Source: Chitinispirillaceae bacterium (GTDB taxonomy: Bacteria > Fibrobacterota > Chitinivibrionia > Chitinivibrionales > Chitinispirillaceae). From it: a stretch of DNA of 8,217 bases. Below, piece after piece: positions 5,542 to 8,217 of this stretch (positions are counted from its first letter, which is position 1; every line of letters starts with the position of its first letter). The stretch covers positions 1-8,217 of the forward strand of contig JAFGOU010000222.1 in assembly GCA_016926315.1 (NCBI GenBank), written 5' to 3'. Made by a program: the position numbers and the translations under genes. The notes beneath the pieces are model-generated. The model made no database searches. It was given only the letters and a program-made list of their open reading frames with translations, and was not told where the DNA came from.

Positions 5542-6876
5542 ATGACAGTGGAAAAAAGGAGTCTGTTGCGCACTGCATTGACCGTGGCAATTGTGTGTAC
5601 GTTTGGTAGCCTTTTCACAGCCGGCGCTGAGGAGGAGACCTTTTCCCCAAAGTTGGTCATGTTCACCGGATATTCATCGTTTCAGGTGGGTCAGATCGTC
5701 AATGGCTATTGGACTGAGTTTGAGGATAAGGCCTATAACCACTACTGGTCGCACCATGTGTATGCGGGTGTTGGTTTCAACGCGAAAATGAGCGATAACC
5801 TTGAGATCATTACCCGGATTGAAGGGAAGATGTGGAATCCGTACGCCAAGGGGGGGACGGGGCGCGCCTGGTTTCAGCGGAACTATTCGGTATGGCTCGA
5901 CCAGGCGAAAATAACCTACGGCTTTGGCGGTTTGGAAAATCCGTGGCTCTCGATAACGAGCGGTTATTTTGTTTACAAATACAACCCCGAGGTCAAGGAC
6001 CTCGGTGAGTTTCTGTTCAGGAGCATGACCTATCCAGGGTTTCTCATCAACTATTTCGACTTTCCGGCAGCGCGTTTATTAGGTTTCAAGTTGAGCCTGG
6101 ACCTGCTCGACGGTAATTTAAAGCAGGACATCTTCCTGCATCAGGAGAGTGAATTCTATCCGTTCGGCGGCGTCTCGGTAGGGTATATTGCCACGGGTAA
6201 TCTGATGAATATAATTGAGGTGGGCGCCGGGTTCGACCTCTGCCGGCTTTTTGACATCAATACCGAGCTCACCACACCGCATAAATCCGAGAACAGGTGG
6301 GTACTCGGCGTTGATTCTTCGGGTCTGGCCATAACTGATCCCAATAACTACTACACCTTCAAGGCCAATAAGGTCATGGGCCGCATGACCATCGACCCTA
6401 AACCGTTAATGGGTTCGATAGGCGAAATGCTCGGTTCGAGCGACCTCAAGCTCTATGGCGAGATTGCGGTCATCGGGCTTAAAAACTATCCGTATTTTTA
6501 TGACGATATCAAAAAAAGAATGCCGATCATGTTCGGCATGAACATACCGGCATTTAAACTCCTCGACCACCTGGCAGTTGAGTTCGAACACTATGCCTTT
6601 CCATTTAGTACTAACATAGATAAGATAATCGAAGAGGGAGGATATCCCCAAGGTAAAGAACCCGCCGCAACGTGGAATCCGGAAAACTGGACAGCCGACG
6701 ACTGGAAGTGGGCGGTTCACATGAAGAGGACGATACTGCCGGGTCTCTCATTAATCGTGCAGCTTGCGCGGGACCACTACCGAGATTACTGGAGCGACGG
6801 ACTGCCGGCGAAAACCGAGTCGCTCATACGGCCTGACCACATGTCATGGAACGCCAAGATCACCGGCAGCCTGTGA
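5542..6876 (+). CDS. Probable outer-membrane beta-barrel protein of unrecognised family
   Basis: The 444-residue protein has a clear signal peptide (KRSLLRTALTVAIVCTFGSLFTAGA, cleaved after A29). The mature part has no long hydrophobic helix. It is built of alternating short amphipathic strands rich in Y, F and W, joined by polar loops, for example HHVYAGVGFNAKMSDNLEII, YSVWLDQAKITYGFG, LKLYGEIAVIGL and LAVEFEHYAF. This is typical of outer-membrane barrels; I estimate well over ten strands. The C-terminal residue is leucine in WNAKITGSL rather than the classic terminal F or W. I see no TonB box, plug domain or OmpA peptidoglycan motif, so a porin-like or structural barrel is more likely than a TonB-dependent receptor. 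The ribosome binding site is GAAAGG at 5525-5530, 11 bases from the ATG. It follows the alpha-galactosidase but is separated by its terminator, so it is probably transcribed alone, perhaps from the AT-rich stretch at 5466-5495. Function is unknown; passage of released sugars is only a guess from location. Confidence 0.78.
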   Translation: MTVEKRSLLRTALTVAIVCTFGSLFTAGAEEETFSPKLVMFTGYSSFQVGQIVNGYWTEFEDKAYNHYWSHHVYAGVGFNAKMSDNLEIITRIEGKMWNPYAKGGTGRAWFQRNYSVWLDQAKITYGFGGLENPWLSITSGYFVYKYNPEVKDLGEFLFRSMTYPGFLINYFDFPAARLLGFKLSLDLLDGNLKQDIFLHQESEFYPFGGVSVGYIATGNLMNIIEVGAGFDLCRLFDINTELTTPHKSENRWVLGVDSSGLAITDPNNYYTFKANKVMGRMTIDPKPLMGSIGEMLGSSDLKLYGEIAVIGLKNYPYFYDDIKKRMPIMFGMNIPAFKLLDHLAVEFEHYAFPFSTNIDKIIEEGGYPQGKEPAATWNPENWTADDWKWAVHMKRTILPGLSLIVQLARDHYRDYWSDGLPAKTESLIRPDHMSWNAKITGSL

Positions 6877-6904
6877 TTTCGTAACGTTTCGTACTTCGTA
6901 TTCG

Positions 6905-6935
6905 AGGGCCTGTCATCCATCGGATGACGGGCCCT
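6905..6935. terminator. Long hairpin between convergent genes, likely bidirectional terminator
   Basis: Bases 6905-6918 (AGGGCCTGTCATCC) pair with 6922-6935 (GGATGACGGGCCCT): 14 pairs with one G-T wobble and an ATC loop. It sits 28 bases after the barrel-gene stop and 76 bases past the stop of the minus-strand TPR gene. Neither side has a proper T tract (only TT on the plus strand), so it may act as a weak or Rho-assisted terminator or as an RNA 3'-end protecting structure for both transcripts. The rest of 6877-7011 shows nothing recognisable. Confidence 0.6.
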
Positions 6936-7011
6936 TGTATCGTGCGGGAACAATGTGGGGTTTATAACGGATGGTATGCGTCGTACGCTCCCTGGCGTTT
7001 TACGCGCGGTG

Positions 7012-8217
7012 TCAAAAAAGCTCTTCGAGGCCCCTGGTAATTTCCTTTGCCAGCGCATCCTGTCCCGCGGACGCTGCTGCATCACGGGACAGTTTCAGAA
7101 TTTTTTCAGCTTCAGCCGACCGCCCGGCCTTGATGGCGGCATTGGCAAAACCGGAGAGGGCATTGAGGTCCATGGGGTTGATTCCCAACGCGTTCAGGTA
7201 ACAGTCCATAGCCTTGTTAAATTGTCCCGTCTGCAGCATCGCGTTTCCAAGATTACAGCGGGCATCGATAAAGCGCGGGTTGATATCAAGTGCCTGCCGG
7301 TACCAAGCAATGGCCTCGTCAATCCGCCCGATTTTCTTTAAAAGGGTACCGAGGTTATTGCAGGCTTCAAAATATCCGGGATTGAACTCAATCGCTTTCC
7401 GGTAGTGGGAAATAGCCTCGTCGATCCGTCCGGTCGCTGCCAGAAGGATGCCGAGATTGTAACAGGTCTCACTGCTATGCGGGTTGATGTGGAGCGCCTT
7501 CTGGAAACGAGCGGCGGCTTCATCGGGCCGGCCTGTTTTGGCCAACAGTATACCGAGATTGTTGTGGGCCTCTATAAGCCCGGGGTTGAATTTCAATGCC
7601 TTTTCGCAATAGGCAATAGCGTCGCCGGTCTGTCCGGTTTTAAGAAAAAAATTGCCGAGATTGCTCAGTGTCAGAGCATCGTTGGGATTGATTGCGAACG
7701 CCTTGCGAAAATGGGTTTGTGCCTCGTCGATGCGACCGGTTTTAAGGAGCGCGCTGCCGAGGTTGTTATGGGTAACAATATCGTCGGGGTTTATTTCAAG
7801 GGCCTTCCGGTAATAGCCTATTGCATCGTCAATCCGTCCGGTTTTCTGGAACAGGTTGCCGATGTTGTTGTGGATTTCGGTTGTGGAGGGGCTTATTTCC
7901 AGCGCTTTCTGGTAATTGGTCAGCGCCTCGGATTCATTACCTGATTTCGCCAGCAAGAGGCCGAGATTGTTGTAGGCGAGCCAGCACGCCGGGTTTTTTT
8001 GCAGGGTCGTCCGGTACAGGGTCGCGACATCGGCATACTGAGCGCTTTGCTGCCACGTCATTGCGCCGAGAAGCGCCGGAACCACCCCGTACACCGCAGG
8101 TCGTAGAAACAACCTCATTTTCCCGGCTCGTCCGGAAAGTGTGTGAATAACTGCCGCACCGGCGGCTATCGGACCGATGGATGCAAGGTACTGAAAATGA
8201 TCGGCGACAAAAGAGAA
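7012..8217 (-). CDS. C-terminal part of a membrane-anchored TPR repeat protein
   Basis: The frame is open through the right edge, so the start is outside the window. The ATG at 8118 is internal: the 33 codons before it read FSFVADHFQYLASIGP and a hydrophobic stretch. That motif is familiar just before the end of the multi-pass membrane domain in bacterial TPR proteins related to the TMTC/glycosyltransferase-like group. In-window residues: a first membrane segment at about 11-31, a second at about 38-55 (VYGVVPALLGAMTW), then YADVATLYRTTLQKNP. From residue 78 there are nine TPR units of 34 residues. Eight are canonical, each with NLG and KTGRIDEAI-like cores and ending in INP or FNP; the ninth is weaker. 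The end is a short charged helix, EITRGLEELF. TPR units mediate protein contacts. The missing N-terminal part could be a glycosyltransferase or only membrane anchor, so an enzyme role cannot be claimed. It converges on the barrel gene. Confidence 0.88.
   Translation of the reverse strand, partial: FSFVADHFQYLASIGPIAAGAAVIHTLSGRAGKMRLFLRPAVYGVVPALLGAMTWQQSAQYADVATLYRTTLQKNPACWLAYNNLGLLLAKSGNESEALTNYQKALEISPSTTEIHNNIGNLFQKTGRIDDAIGYYRKALEINPDDIVTHNNLGSALLKTGRIDEAQTHFRKAFAINPNDALTLSNLGNFFLKTGQTGDAIAYCEKALKFNPGLIEAHNNLGILLAKTGRPDEAAARFQKALHINPHSSETCYNLGILLAATGRIDEAISHYRKAIEFNPGYFEACNNLGTLLKKIGRIDEAIAWYRQALDINPRFIDARCNLGNAMLQTGQFNKAMDCYLNALGINPMDLNALSGFANAAIKAGRSAEAEKILKLSRDAAASAGQDALAKEITRGLEELF
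7171..7986 (-). repeat. 102-base coding tandem repeat encoding eight TPR units
   Basis: The TPR-coding DNA repeats with a 102-base period (34 codons). Recurrent pieces on the plus strand are versions of TCGTCGATCCGTCCGGT and GCCGAGATTGTT. Copies differ at many third positions, so this is an old array kept by protein selection rather than a fresh duplication. It is not a CRISPR or satellite. Confidence 0.72.

Noticed and set aside
7405..7944. A 179-codon plus-strand reading frame opposite the TPR gene
   Set aside because: It is the antisense of the 102-base TPR repeats, whose periodic codon pattern keeps the opposite frame open. It has no ribosome binding site and no domain.
7171..7986. CRISPR-like regularly spaced repeats
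   Set aside because: The 102-base period is an exact multiple of three, and every unit encodes a 34-residue TPR. Repeats are neither identical nor separated by unique spacers.

Overview
The window looks like chromosomal DNA of a bacterium with an outer membrane that exports many modular surface proteins, most probably a member of Fibrobacterota or a relative. The main evidence is a C-terminal FISUMP module (the Fibrobacter succinogenes major paralogous domain) behind Ig, fibronectin III and InlB-type repeats. C-terminal sorting-like domains (FlgD/T9SS type) end two other proteins, and there is an outer-membrane beta-barrel protein. No marker gene fixes the species, so the phylum is an inference.

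Layout. (1) 3-770: the C-terminal part of a secreted protein cut by the left edge, ending in a FlgD-like/sorting domain. (2) 771-1049: a spacer with a short GC-rich hairpin and a protein-like reading frame of unclear status that overlaps the next start codon as ATGA. (3) 1050-3227: one large surface lipoprotein gene, about 725 codons when its frames are joined. As given it is split by two opposite frameshifts, near 1297 and near 1748, which cancel each other. (4) 3228-3786: a 559-base spacer with a terminator, a miniature inverted-repeat element that begins with a sequence seen in many environmental genomes, and the 5' region of the next gene. (5) 3787-5379: a secreted GH27 alpha-galactosidase with complete catalytic residues, followed by a strong terminator. 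(6) 5542-6876: an outer-membrane beta-barrel protein of unrecognised family. (7) A long hairpin between convergent genes. (8) 7012-8217, minus strand: the C-terminal part of a membrane protein with nine TPR units, open through the right edge.

The four plus-strand genes are separated by terminators or long spacers, so each is probably its own transcription unit. Together the lipoprotein, alpha-galactosidase and barrel protein fit a polysaccharide-degrading surface lifestyle: adhesion, removal of alpha-galactosyl side chains, and possibly passage of the products through the outer membrane. That functional link rests only on proximity. I found no tRNA, rRNA, CRISPR array, transposase or phage gene. 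I did not find a clearly new multi-gene system. The items most worth a second look are the doubly frameshifted lipoprotein, the inverted-repeat element, the small overlapping frame before the lipoprotein, and the unassigned barrel protein.
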